From contig JAADHT010000218.1 of NCBI GenBank assembly GCA_013151705.1, positions 1-36,994 of the forward strand: a DNA stretch of 36,994 bases, given 5' to 3'. A program made the position numbers and the translations under genes. The notes under the pieces were generated by a model. That model had not been told where the DNA came from. It was given only the letters and a program-made list of their open reading frames with translations, and ran no database searches. Shown one piece after another: positions 14,371-22,413 of the stretch (positions are counted from its first letter, which is position 1; every line of letters begins with the position of its first letter). Origin of the DNA: Kiritimatiellota bacterium. GTDB lineage: Bacteria > Verrucomicrobiota > Lentisphaeria > Victivallales > JAADHT01.

Positions 14371-16956
14371 TCACTCCTTTAATTTGTATTTCACCTGAAT
14401 TTGTTCAATTTTCTTTTTCAAATCGTCCCTCGGCTCCAAACCGGCTTTCACAAGGGAGCCGTAAACTGTCATTGCGGCTTCCGCGGCCTCGGGAGTCTCC
14501 TTCGCGAGATACAGCCGCGCGGCGGCTATCGCGGATTTAGCGAACCAAACCGAGCTCCGCGCCGTAACTCTCTCAAGCTCCTTGTCCAGATCGTATCTGT
14601 ACATGACTTCGCGGTATTTCAAAAGAGCCTTGCCCTTGTCGCCCAAAAGCTCCTCCGATCGACCTATTTTATACAACACCTGGTCCAAAAAAGCCGACGG
14701 CAGGTTTCCGGAGTCGAAAACTTTTTGATAAAACTTTATCGCGGTCAAATAGTTTGTGCCGTCGGGCGTTTTCCATCCCAAAGCGAAATAACAGTCGCCG
14801 ATTCTCCCCCAGGAGGATTTCTCCAAAAGCGAGCTTGGAAGCGTTTCGACAGCCTTCTTGTAAAAAGGTATGGCTTTCTCATATTCGCTGTTTTTCGAGA
14901 AAATATCTCCGCGCAGAAACAAACCATAGGCCTCGACTCGTTCCTTGGAGTATTTTTCAGATAATTCATCGAGGATCCTCAAGGCCTTTTTGTCGCTGTT
15001 CTTCTTGAAATATATGTCGGCGATCTCGTAGACGGCCCTGGCGGCCAGGGATTTGAACGACGCGGCCGCCGCCAACGATTCAGCCTTCCTGTACGCAGCG
15101 ACGGCTTGATCGTCCTCGCCGCGGCCTTGGTGATGCGCGGCGAGACGAAACAACGCGTGAACGGTGTATTTCGATCCTGGACGCCGCTTGGCGAGAGTTT
15201 CAACATTTTTGATCGCGGCCGCGGGACGGTTCTCCGCGAACAAGGCGTAGGCGAGACGGTATCTGACATTGGGAATCAAAGGATTGTTTGGATATTTTCG
15301 GCAAAACAAGTCGAACTCCGTCACCGCCGCCGCGCAGTTCTCGTTGTCGAGAGAGATCAGGCCGGACTCGAAAAGCGCTCTGGGAGCGTATTTGTCCTCG
15401 GGGCGCTTCCGCGCGAACTCCGCTAATCGTTTTCCCGCTTCCTTCAACTTCCCGGCGTTCTTCAATGCGATGGCATAGAGAAATTCTATTTCAGAAGCCA
15501 AAGAACTTCGCGGCAATTCCCGCAAAAACTGTTTCATTTTCATCGTGAGTGTTTTCGAATCCCTTAAAGACATCAGAATTTTTATCTCGGCGTACAGCGC
15601 CTTTTCCTTCCAATCAGCGAACTTCGCGGCCACCGCGTCGAAAGCCACCGCGGCTTTCCTCGGTTCGCCGCGGGCGAGAAGAGTCTCGCAACGCCAGAAT
15701 GAACCCTCGCCGCGCGTTTTCTCGTCGGCTCCGTTTTTCTCCATGTACGCGAACATCTCGTCGGCATCGTCATAGCGTTTGAGAGAAAGGTAGATCCGGG
15801 CGGCCTCCCTGGCGGATTTCACTTTCACGTCCAATTCGGCCGCTGGGTCTTTTATTATCGTCGTCAATACCTGGAGAGCGTCGTCTGAACTCCCCGTTTT
15901 AGCGTACAAGCCCGCCAACCTCAACCTTATTTCATTGGAAATGAAAGAGTCGGGATAGTTTTTCAGAAACTTCTCCGCCGCCGCGCGAGCGGCAGTGATG
16001 TTTCCCGTGGCGGTCGCGCAGTTGATGCAGCCAACCAACGCCTTTTGTCGGTCGAATTCGGAGGAGGCGAACAAAAGAGCGTCGTTCAAAAGCCAGAGAG
16101 CGGTTTTAACGTCGCCCTTTTTTTTGAAGGACTCCGCCAACGAGGTGGCGAGAAGATACCACAAAGGATCCGGCCCCGAGGCATGTTTGCGGATCGTTTT
16201 GTAATGAACCAGGGCTTTGTCGGACAAACCCTCTTTAGCGAGCATCAACCCGCGCATGACGCGGGGACGCATATCACCTTTGATTTTGGATTGGCTGATG
16301 AGCAGCCGCGCCTCTTTGTAATCACCCATCATGACGACGGCCAAAACGCGTTTAGCCTCGGCATCCGCCTCCCAATGGGTGTTTTTGGCGGTGAACGCCA
16401 GCAACGCGAAGGTTTTCTCGGCATCAACCCATTGGCTCCATCTGGCGTATGTCGTCCCCAACGCATCGAGAGTTCTGTAGTATAACTCGCCGCGACGCGG
16501 AAGCGCCTTTAGAAGTTTTTTAAAGGATTCGCTCGCCTTCCGAAGATCCCCTGAAGCGAGAAGAACGCAAGCGTCCCAATAACTCAGACGTCTTCGCAAA
16601 TCGGGCTTCTTGGCGATAGTGGCCGCGAATTTGGTGGTCAGAAACGTGAATTCCTCCCGCGCTTTCAGCGGATTGCCGGAACGAACATAAGTGGCTATGA
16701 GACACTCACTGGCGTCTATCGACGCCTCTGTGTTTCCCGCGGACTCCGCTTTGTATTTCAAATAAAATTTGACCGCCAAATCGTAAATCCCGTCCTTGAA
16801 CGCCTTGTCGCCCAGATAGCGACTCTCCGACGGATTGCCGGCGGTTCCGCCTGGTTTGACTGAAGGGGTGTCGCCGAAAGCGGTGAAAACGACGAGCGGC
16901 GACGACAGCGTCACCGCCACTGTGGATATCAACGCCAAATTGCGAATGAAATTCAT
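14371..16956 (-). CDS. large secreted tetratricopeptide repeat protein
   Basis: An 861-residue protein with a signal peptide (about residues 1-30, IRNLALISTVAVTLSSPLVVFTAFG), followed almost wholly by TPR helical repeats. Repeats are evident from the regular G-x-Y/A...A-x-x-x-F spacing, for example AYRKAESLAAAASF, RVEAYGLFLRGDIFSKNSEYEKAIPFYKKAVE and NYLTAIKFYQKVFDSG. Such periplasmic TPR proteins commonly head exbB-exbD-tonB operons in several phyla and are thought to scaffold partners of the transducer or recruit outer-membrane proteins. Its exact job is unknown. The start at 16956 (M before NFIRNLAL) fits the signal peptide; an ATG four codons earlier is also possible, and neither has a strong ribosome binding site. 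Six bases separate it from exbB. Confidence 0.85.
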   Translation of the reverse strand: MNFIRNLALISTVAVTLSSPLVVFTAFGDTPSVKPGGTAGNPSESRYLGDKAFKDGIYDLAVKFYLKYKAESAGNTEASIDASECLIATYVRSGNPLKAREEFTFLTTKFAATIAKKPDLRRRLSYWDACVLLASGDLRKASESFKKLLKALPRRGELYYRTLDALGTTYARWSQWVDAEKTFALLAFTAKNTHWEADAEAKRVLAVVMMGDYKEARLLISQSKIKGDMRPRVMRGLMLAKEGLSDKALVHYKTIRKHASGPDPLWYLLATSLAESFKKKGDVKTALWLLNDALLFASSEFDRQKALVGCINCATATGNITAARAAAEKFLKNYPDSFISNEIRLRLAGLYAKTGSSDDALQVLTTIIKDPAAELDVKVKSAREAARIYLSLKRYDDADEMFAYMEKNGADEKTRGEGSFWRCETLLARGEPRKAAVAFDAVAAKFADWKEKALYAEIKILMSLRDSKTLTMKMKQFLRELPRSSLASEIEFLYAIALKNAGKLKEAGKRLAEFARKRPEDKYAPRALFESGLISLDNENCAAAVTEFDLFCRKYPNNPLIPNVRYRLAYALFAENRPAAAIKNVETLAKRRPGSKYTVHALFRLAAHHQGRGEDDQAVAAYRKAESLAAAASFKSLAARAVYEIADIYFKKNSDKKALRILDELSEKYSKERVEAYGLFLRGDIFSKNSEYEKAIPFYKKAVETLPSSLLEKSSWGRIGDCYFALGWKTPDGTNYLTAIKFYQKVFDSGNLPSAFLDQVLYKIGRSEELLGDKGKALLKYREVMYRYDLDKELERVTARSSVWFAKSAIAAARLYLAKETPEAAEAAMTVYGSLVKAGLEPRDDLKKKIEQIQVKYKLKE

Positions 16957-17259
16957 TGGTTCAAACATCCGGTGTTTAAATACGCCACTCTGGACCCACA
17001 GGATTCCGAATCGCATACTACGTACTATTTGATCTGGTTCAACGGAGCGAGGAAAACCACCTGCAAGGGTGTGAACCCCGTCCGGAACGGAGCGCCAGCG
17101 TTCGTTTCCAAAATCCGTTGTCGGAACCCCGTTCGCAAAACGCTGGTAACATACTCCAATTAACGCTTAGAACAAGTCGCTCTTGATCCCTTGCGCCTTC
17201 TTTATCACCTACCACCTACCCCCTGAGAAAAGTCCATTATTGAAAAGATTTAACATTTT
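16957..17259. other. intergenic region upstream of two divergent operons
   Basis: This is the divergent promoter region for the TPR-exb-ton operon (minus) and the envelope regulon operon (plus). It contains an 8-bp inverted repeat (CCAGCGTT / AACGCTGG, about 17095-17150), interrupted by several AACGGAGC/GTTC-like short repeats. I find no gene. The PmrA-box-like operator sits at its right edge. Confidence 0.5.
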
Positions 17260-17292
17260 TTTAAGAGTTCCTTAATTTCACTCATCTAAAGT
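17260..17292 (+). promoter_or_regulatory. PmrA-box-like operator and -10 upstream of the envelope operon
   Basis: TTTAAG (17260-17265), five bases, CTTAAT (17271-17276), ten bases, then TAAAGT (17287-17292) as a -10-like hexamer. The direct-repeat reading matches the enterobacterial PmrA consensus YTTAAK-N5-YTTAAK exactly, and the 10-base distance to the -10 fits activation by OmpR/PhoB-family regulators. It can also be read as an inverted repeat TTAAG-N5-CTTAA. The same arrangement recurs at 22262-22294. Confidence 0.6.
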
Positions 17293-17387
17293 ATTCGCGA
17301 CTGAGAGGTTTTGGCTTCGGGGTGTGAAAAGTCAGGGGGTTAAATTGTGATCCGGTCGGCAAACAATAAAACGAGGAGAAACTGAAC

Positions 17388-18185
17388 ATGGAAAAGACCG
17401 TGGAACGGGAAATGGGAACCTTGACATTCGCTGAATGGCAAACAGCAATGGACGGCGCTCCGGAAAGAAGCGGAGAGGATGGAGAAACAGAATCAGCTTG
17501 TAACTCATATGTGGATGCGAAATCCCGATTTTCAAAAGTGAAAAAGGCCTTGAGCTACCCGTCCGAATACCGAACGGGAAACGCCCATGACGATCGAGAG
17601 CGCGGAGCCATCCGCCAAGCGCTCGATTATCTGAAACCCTGTTCAAAAGTGCTTGATTTGCCTTGTGGGACCGGCCGTCTAACCAATTTGCTGCTAGAAG
17701 CGGGACATGAAGTCAGGGGAGCGGATGTCTCAAATGGAATGGTGAGACTGGCGAGGAAGAATTTCGAGAAGCGACACAAGCAGGCTGCGGAAAACGCTAC
17801 GGCTCACAACGTTCAATTCAATGTGGTCGATGTGATGGATACTCCTTATCAAAATGGAGAATTCGACGCGGTCGTCTGCAATCGTTTGTTTCACCATTTC
17901 ATTGAAAGCGAAACGCGCGTCGCGGCGTTGACCGAGCTCCGACGCATCACCTCGGAAGCCGTCATAGTGTCGTTTTTCAACTCGAAATCGTTCGATGCCT
18001 GTTGGCGCCGCGTCAGGAATTGGATGAGGATGCGCCGTCCAAAGGATAGGTTGCCGATTTCCTTGAAACAATTCGAATCCGAATTGAATTCCGCCGGATT
18101 GAGGATCGTTGCCCGTATTCCGGCGCGCCCATTCATCTCGCAGCAATTTTATATCGTCGCCAGACCTAGAAGCATTTCACAATAA
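17388..18185 (+). CDS. class I SAM-dependent methyltransferase
   Basis: A 265-residue protein with the Rossmann-type methyltransferase fold. Motif I is VLDLPCGTGRLTNLLLEAGHEVRGADVS at about residues 87-115 (SAM-binding glycines and acidic ribose ligand). VVDVMDTPYQNGEFDAVVCNRLFHHF follows at about 147-172. The first ~60 residues are polar and of no known family. The substrate cannot be read from sequence; the context suggests a lipid, sugar or other envelope molecule, but small-molecule or quinone-type substrates are possible. AGGAG lies 9 bases before the ATG. It is the first gene after the PmrA-box-like element and probably heads the operon that ends with the two-component pair. Confidence 0.8.
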   Translation: MEKTVEREMGTLTFAEWQTAMDGAPERSGEDGETESACNSYVDAKSRFSKVKKALSYPSEYRTGNAHDDRERGAIRQALDYLKPCSKVLDLPCGTGRLTNLLLEAGHEVRGADVSNGMVRLARKNFEKRHKQAAENATAHNVQFNVVDVMDTPYQNGEFDAVVCNRLFHHFIESETRVAALTELRRITSEAVIVSFFNSKSFDACWRRVRNWMRMRRPKDRLPISLKQFESELNSAGLRIVARIPARPFISQQFYIVARPRSISQ

Positions 18186-18210
18186 ACAAGGACGATTGGC
18201 GGGTTCAACG

Positions 18211-18634
18211 CCATGGTATAGAAGCGAAAAGACGCTGTCCATCCATTCAATCAACACCGCGAAACGCAAGATATACTATCGGATTATTATTTTGCCGGCT
18301 TTCGCGTTGGGCACTGGAGCCGGGGATTTGATCTCTGAAAAACTTGAGTTAGGGTATGGAGTCGCATTGTCCATTTTTTCCGCGGGTATTCTAGGAATTT
18401 CAATCTCTTATTACTATTTTAAATTAAACGCGACTTGCGCGTTTTGGATCGCGTTCATTTTCACAAGACCCCTTGGAGCCTCAATTAGGCGATTTAATGA
18501 CTCAATCACCCGCAGACAGCGGATTGGGAATGGCAAGTGTCAATGCCGCTTTCTTTTCAGTGATCATTGGATTAATTATTTGTTTGAGTGTTAACGAGCG
18601 GAGAAAATCTAAAGAAAAATGTCGAGAAATATAA
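18211..18634 (+). pseudogene. remnant of a COG4705/DUF347-type membrane protein, N-terminally truncated and frameshifted
   Basis: From about 18211 one frame gives WYRSEKTLSIHSI...IIILPAFALGTGAGDL...LELGYG...AFWIAFIFTRPLGAS, which I recognise as the second half of the COG4705 family of small membrane proteins with a repeated TALGTxxGD motif. At 18487 an extra A shifts the frame. In the next frame the expected end continues (GDLMTQSPADSGLGMASVN, then a hydrophobic helix and VNERRKS) to a TAA at 18632-18634. The first half of the gene, with the other repeat, is missing; the preceding sequence runs out of the methyltransferase tail. The TAA overlaps the ATG of the ArnT-like gene (TAATG), so the two were once translationally coupled. 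Confidence 0.75.
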
Positions 18635-20175
18635 TGGGAAATAAAACAGCCGCAAATAATTCAACTCGCCGACGGAATCGGTGGTATCACTCCGCTTCGC
18701 TTCTGATAGGATTGTTTTTGCTCGCTAGACTCGCGACTCTCGGCGTAGTGCCATTGGTGGATCCCAGCGAGGGACGTTATGCTTTGATCGCTAGAGATAT
18801 GGCTGAGAGCGCAAATTTCGTCACGCCCATGATCTGGAGAAAAGGCAGGCATATCGTCTTCTGGGGAAAACCTCCTTTGAGATTTTGGATGGGCGCTCTC
18901 GCATTTAAAATATTCGGAGTCAACGAATTCGCGGCCAGATTGCCATCGTTTTTGAGCGGACTTTTTCTGTTGGCGCTGCTATCGTGGATTATCAACAGGT
19001 ATCGCTCGAAAAACGAGGCGTTGACAGCAGCATTGTTTTTAGCGACGAGTGGCGGATTTTTCTTTCTCTCCGGCGTGGTGTTGCAGGAAATGACATTGAC
19101 GGCGTTCTCCAGCGGCGCGTTGCTGTTGTATTACGGGTTTCTTCGGGAATCGAATATGAAAACGCGTAAGTGGCTAAGTCTTGGAGTTTTCGCTTTACTC
19201 GGCTTGGGTTTTATGACGAAGGGGCCCTTGATTCTCGTAACGTTTGGTCTGCCGGTGTTTTTGTGGCATTTACTCAACCGGGAATGGGGAATCCTGCGAA
19301 ACCACGCTTGGCTTCCTGGCGGAACTTTGTTTCTTTTGATAACAATTCCGTGGTTTTGGCTGGCCGAACGCGCGACCCCCGGATTCCTGCGTTATTTTTT
19401 CCTCAACGAGAACCTTTATCGATTCGTCAAATCGGACTACGGCGATTTGTATGGTGTCGGACACAAATATCCATTTGGAGCGGCTTTCGTGTTTTTTCTC
19501 GCGTTGTCGGCGCCATGGTGCGTGGTGGCGTTCGGCGCGGTTATCGCAAAAACGCTGAAAACAACGGGAAATGTCAAAGAGAGGGCTTGCGCATTATGGC
19601 GTTCAATCAATGATACCACAGGCGATTCGAAAAGCGGAACGGATATTTTTCTGCTGGGATTCGCCGTCAATACGCTTTTCTGGTGTTTCGCTCGTCAGAT
19701 ACATTTATACTATATGATAATAGCTGTTCCCGCTTTTTGTGTTTGGCTCTCCTCCGTGGCCGCCTCGGAAACATCGCTACCAAAGCATCTTCCCAAACTC
19801 GCTTGGTTGACTTTGTTCGTATATCTCGTCAGTCTGATTGTGATGCCGGGAATAGTCGACCGCGGAAAGTCAACAAAAGCAATTCTCGCGAAAGCGAAGG
19901 AAATCATGAAAAGCGACGAACAATGGAACGGGAAAATAGTTTTCGTGCGAAAAACCCCCTATTCCGCTTATTTTTACGGAGGGAAATTTATCAAAATCCA
20001 CAAAAAAGAATCATTGGAAGCGTCTTTCAAGCGGGATATCGCGATCAACAACAAACGCGACATCTATATTGTCCGCCCTCGGCACGTGAAAGATATCCAA
20101 CCTGAATTGCGTAAACATTTAAATGTATTATATTCATCGGAGGGTTGGTTGATTTTATCAGAGAACGCCGATTGA
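18634..20175 (+). CDS. ArnT/PMT-type polyprenyl-sugar:lipid glycosyltransferase
   Basis: A 513-residue integral membrane enzyme of the GT-C fold. Family hallmarks are near the N-terminus: DPSEGRYALIARDMAESANFVTP (the catalytic Asp in DPSE and the ArnT-type E-x-RY-x-x-IAR), then WGKPPLRFWM and FGVNEFAARLPS. About ten to twelve hydrophobic helices follow, for example ALFLATSGGFFFLSG and LFLLITIPWFWLA. A soluble C-terminal domain begins at about residue 400. ArnT moves 4-amino-4-deoxy-arabinose from undecaprenyl phosphate to lipid A; other members transfer other sugars to lipids or proteins. No Ara4N synthesis genes are in the window, so the sugar is open. The start at 18634 is chosen for TAATG overlap with the preceding remnant; 18619 is the alternative. 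It sits in an operon with a two-component pair. Confidence 0.82.
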   Translation: MGNKTAANNSTRRRNRWYHSASLLIGLFLLARLATLGVVPLVDPSEGRYALIARDMAESANFVTPMIWRKGRHIVFWGKPPLRFWMGALAFKIFGVNEFAARLPSFLSGLFLLALLSWIINRYRSKNEALTAALFLATSGGFFFLSGVVLQEMTLTAFSSGALLLYYGFLRESNMKTRKWLSLGVFALLGLGFMTKGPLILVTFGLPVFLWHLLNREWGILRNHAWLPGGTLFLLITIPWFWLAERATPGFLRYFFLNENLYRFVKSDYGDLYGVGHKYPFGAAFVFFLALSAPWCVVAFGAVIAKTLKTTGNVKERACALWRSINDTTGDSKSGTDIFLLGFAVNTLFWCFARQIHLYYMIIAVPAFCVWLSSVAASETSLPKHLPKLAWLTLFVYLVSLIVMPGIVDRGKSTKAILAKAKEIMKSDEQWNGKIVFVRKTPYSAYFYGGKFIKIHKKESLEASFKRDIAINNKRDIYIVRPRHVKDIQPELRKHLNVLYSSEGWLILSENAD

Positions 20176-20212
20176 CATCGGAATCCGACAATTTGTCATA
20201 CGGAGATTCACA

Positions 20213-20884
20213 ATGCGTGTTCTACTTGTCGAGGATGAGAGAAAAGTGGCCTCCTTCATAGCGAAAGGGTTGAGGGAGGAGGGAATGGCGGTCGACCACG
20301 TCTCGGACGGGAAGTCCGCCTTGGCGCAGTTGGATGTCTATGAATACGACCTGCTCGTGACGGATATCATGATGCTAGGCATGAGCGGGATCGAACTGAT
20401 CCGCGAAATTCGCATGAGAAAAGCGGGCATTCCGATTCTCGCTCTGACGGCGAAAGACTCCGTCGACGACAAAGTGCTGGGGCTGGACACCGGAGCGGAT
20501 GATTATATGACCAAGCCGTTCGTCTTCGCCGAGCTGTTGGCGCGTATCAGAGCGCTTATGCGCAGGCCGAGCGCTTTGGCCGAGCCGCTTAAAGCCGGAG
20601 ATTTGATAATGGATCCGGTCGCGCATGTTGTGACTCGAGCCGGCGAAAAGGTGGATCTCACGCAAAAAGAATACGCCTTGCTGGAGTTTTTGCTTTCCAA
20701 CAAAGGCAGAGTCCTTTCCAGAACTTCCATAATAGAAAGTGTGTGGGATATGCATTTTGACAGCGATACGAATCTCGTGGATGTTCTGGTCAGCTATCTG
20801 CGGGGGAAAATCGACCGCGGATTCGACGTCAAACTGATCCATTCGGTAAGGGGCGTGGGATATGTGTTGGAGGATAGGGGTTGA
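20213..20884 (+). CDS. OmpR/PhoB-family response regulator
   Basis: A 223-residue regulator. The receiver domain (1-115) has the acidic pocket Glu7-Asp8 (LLVEDE), phosphoacceptor Asp51 (LLVTDIMM) and conserved Lys101 (TKPF). The DNA-binding winged helix (about 130-220) shows LTQKEYALLEFLLSNKGRVLSRTSIIESVWD...LVDVLVSYLRGKID and HSVRGVGYVL, the pattern of the PmrA/QseB/CusR branch. CGGAGA stands 7 bases before the ATG. The stop overlaps the kinase start (TTGA). It is probably the protein that binds the TTTAAG-N5-CTTAAT elements at 17260 and 22262, which would make the operon autoregulated; this is inferred from position and family. Confidence 0.93.
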   Translation: MRVLLVEDERKVASFIAKGLREEGMAVDHVSDGKSALAQLDVYEYDLLVTDIMMLGMSGIELIREIRMRKAGIPILALTAKDSVDDKVLGLDTGADDYMTKPFVFAELLARIRALMRRPSALAEPLKAGDLIMDPVAHVVTRAGEKVDLTQKEYALLEFLLSNKGRVLSRTSIIESVWDMHFDSDTNLVDVLVSYLRGKIDRGFDVKLIHSVRGVGYVLEDRG

Positions 20885-22245
20885 AAGTCAAAACGAAATT
20901 CGCTTTGGTGACCGCGGGAATTCTTTTTCTCTTCGCTTTGCTGTTTCTCGTGGCCAACACCGCCTTCATCTTGCATGAGACATTGCTTGTGCGACGATAC
21001 GAGTTGCGAATAGTCGCTCGGCGGATCGATGAGATTTTCAATTCAGCCGACAAAACGACAATCGGGAAAAAACGCGCGCTGGTGCTTGAGGGAGTCAAAT
21101 TCGCCGCTAAAAAGGGAAATCTCAAATTCGCGGCGTTCAATCTGAAAGGCGATCCGCTTGTCTTCAGCGACGACTACCAGGAGGAAGTTCTACGTGAGCG
21201 AAACTACCCGACGAAATTAGGGAGTTCGAAAAACACCGAACAGTGGAAAAGCTGGAACAAATGGGATACCGACATCTACTACACCGGTGAATACTGCTAT
21301 GTGAAGTTGAACGACACGCAGAATATTGAAATAGAAGACGACATAATCCTTTTCTTTTTAGTGTCGTTGCCGGTGATCGCCGTCTTGGCCGTGATTGGAG
21401 GAGGTTTGCTCGGCGCGGCCGCCACGCGGCAGATAGGGAGAGTCGAAAAAGCGGCCGCCGAGATAGCGGGCGGGAATTTAGCGTACCGCGTTCCCACATC
21501 ATCGTCCAATGACGAGATGGCGGTGATGGAACGTGATTTGAACAGAATGTTCGCCGAGCTGGAAAGCTCTTTCAGTAGAATCATGGAGTTCAGCTCTGAT
21601 TTGGCGCATGAGTTGCGCACGCCCCTCACCGTCATGACAGGCGAGTTGGAGGTGGCCTTGAGAGAGACCCGATCCGAGGAGGAGTATCAACGCGTGCTGG
21701 CCAAAACGATGGAGGAAGTGGCGTTTTTGCGCAGACTCGTCGATGATATGCTTATTCTGGTCAAACCCAACTTGGCCTACGCCAAGGAGAATTTCGAGAC
21801 AATCGATCTATCCGAGCTCCTTTCAGCTTCCATAGACGCTCTGGATCTGCTGGCGGATTCCAAGGGAGTCAAAACACATTCACGCATCCCAAAAGAGATG
21901 AAAATTCACGGCAATCCTTCTCTCGTAAGAATGCTTCTTTACAACCTATTGCACAACTCCATCAAATACAGTGGAGAAAACGGCGAGGTGGAGATATCCC
22001 TCACCGGCGATTCAGATACCACCACCCTGTCCATCAAGGACAACGGACCGGGAATCCCGGAAGAGGAACGCCTAAACGTCTTCAAACGATTCTACCGAAT
22101 GAAAATAGCGAAAGACAATGGAAGTTCCGGCACTGGATTGGGATTGGCGATCGTCAAAAAAGTCTGCGAGGTGCATGAAGCGGAAATAACCTTGGAAAGC
22201 TCCGATGAGGGCTCCACCTTCACTGTCGTGTTCAAGCTTCATTAA
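20881..22245 (+). CDS. membrane sensor histidine kinase
   Basis: A 454-residue kinase using a TTG start that overlaps the regulator stop by 4 bases. Helix 1 spans about residues 8-32 and helix 2 about 155-181; the ~120 residues between are periplasmic and should hold the sensor. HAMP follows (about 180-232). Then the phosphoacceptor His243 (FSSDLAHELRTPLT), and the ATPase with N box NLLHNSIKYS, DNGPGIPEEE and GSSGTGLGLAIVKK. It partners the response regulator. PmrB senses iron through ExxE motifs in a very short loop. I see no clear ExxE here and the loop is far longer, so the signal may differ. The periplasmic part is rich in charged residues and has no family I can name. Confidence 0.93.
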   Translation: MKVKTKFALVTAGILFLFALLFLVANTAFILHETLLVRRYELRIVARRIDEIFNSADKTTIGKKRALVLEGVKFAAKKGNLKFAAFNLKGDPLVFSDDYQEEVLRERNYPTKLGSSKNTEQWKSWNKWDTDIYYTGEYCYVKLNDTQNIEIEDDIILFFLVSLPVIAVLAVIGGGLLGAAATRQIGRVEKAAAEIAGGNLAYRVPTSSSNDEMAVMERDLNRMFAELESSFSRIMEFSSDLAHELRTPLTVMTGELEVALRETRSEEEYQRVLAKTMEEVAFLRRLVDDMLILVKPNLAYAKENFETIDLSELLSASIDALDLLADSKGVKTHSRIPKEMKIHGNPSLVRMLLYNLLHNSIKYSGENGEVEISLTGDSDTTTLSIKDNGPGIPEEERLNVFKRFYRMKIAKDNGSSGTGLGLAIVKKVCEVHEAEITLESSDEGSTFTVVFKLH

Positions 22246-22261
22246 AATATTCTAATCGTTT

Positions 22262-22294
22262 TTTAAGAACATCTTAATCCTTCCTTGTTATCTT
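22262..22294 (+). promoter_or_regulatory. PmrA-box-like operator and -10 upstream of the metallophosphoesterase gene
   Basis: TTTAAG (22262-22267), five bases, CTTAAT (22273-22278), ten bases, then TATCTT (22289-22294) as a -10-like hexamer. Half-sites, spacing and distance to the -10 are the same as at 17260-17292, while the spacer and flanks differ. This one is also a longer perfect inverted repeat (TTAAGA-N3-TCTTAA). Confidence 0.6.
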
Positions 22295-22413
22295 CCCTCT
22301 TTTTCCGTCGCTTCCCGTACGAAGAGCGCGGTTTTGGCGGTCAAGTGAAAAACACTTTTTCGAGTCCAGAAGAAAACAATTGACCAATTTTATGACGGAG
22401 GTGAACAAATTTT

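Noticed and set aside
18480..18495. Programmed ribosomal frameshift in the COG4705-like sequence
   Set aside because: No slippery heptamer is visible at the shift and the first half of the gene is missing, so simple decay is more likely.
20881..22245. Calling the two-component pair pmrA/pmrB by name
   Set aside because: The kinase's ~120-residue periplasmic domain and absence of a clear ExxE motif differ from PmrB; orthology cannot be claimed from operator similarity alone.
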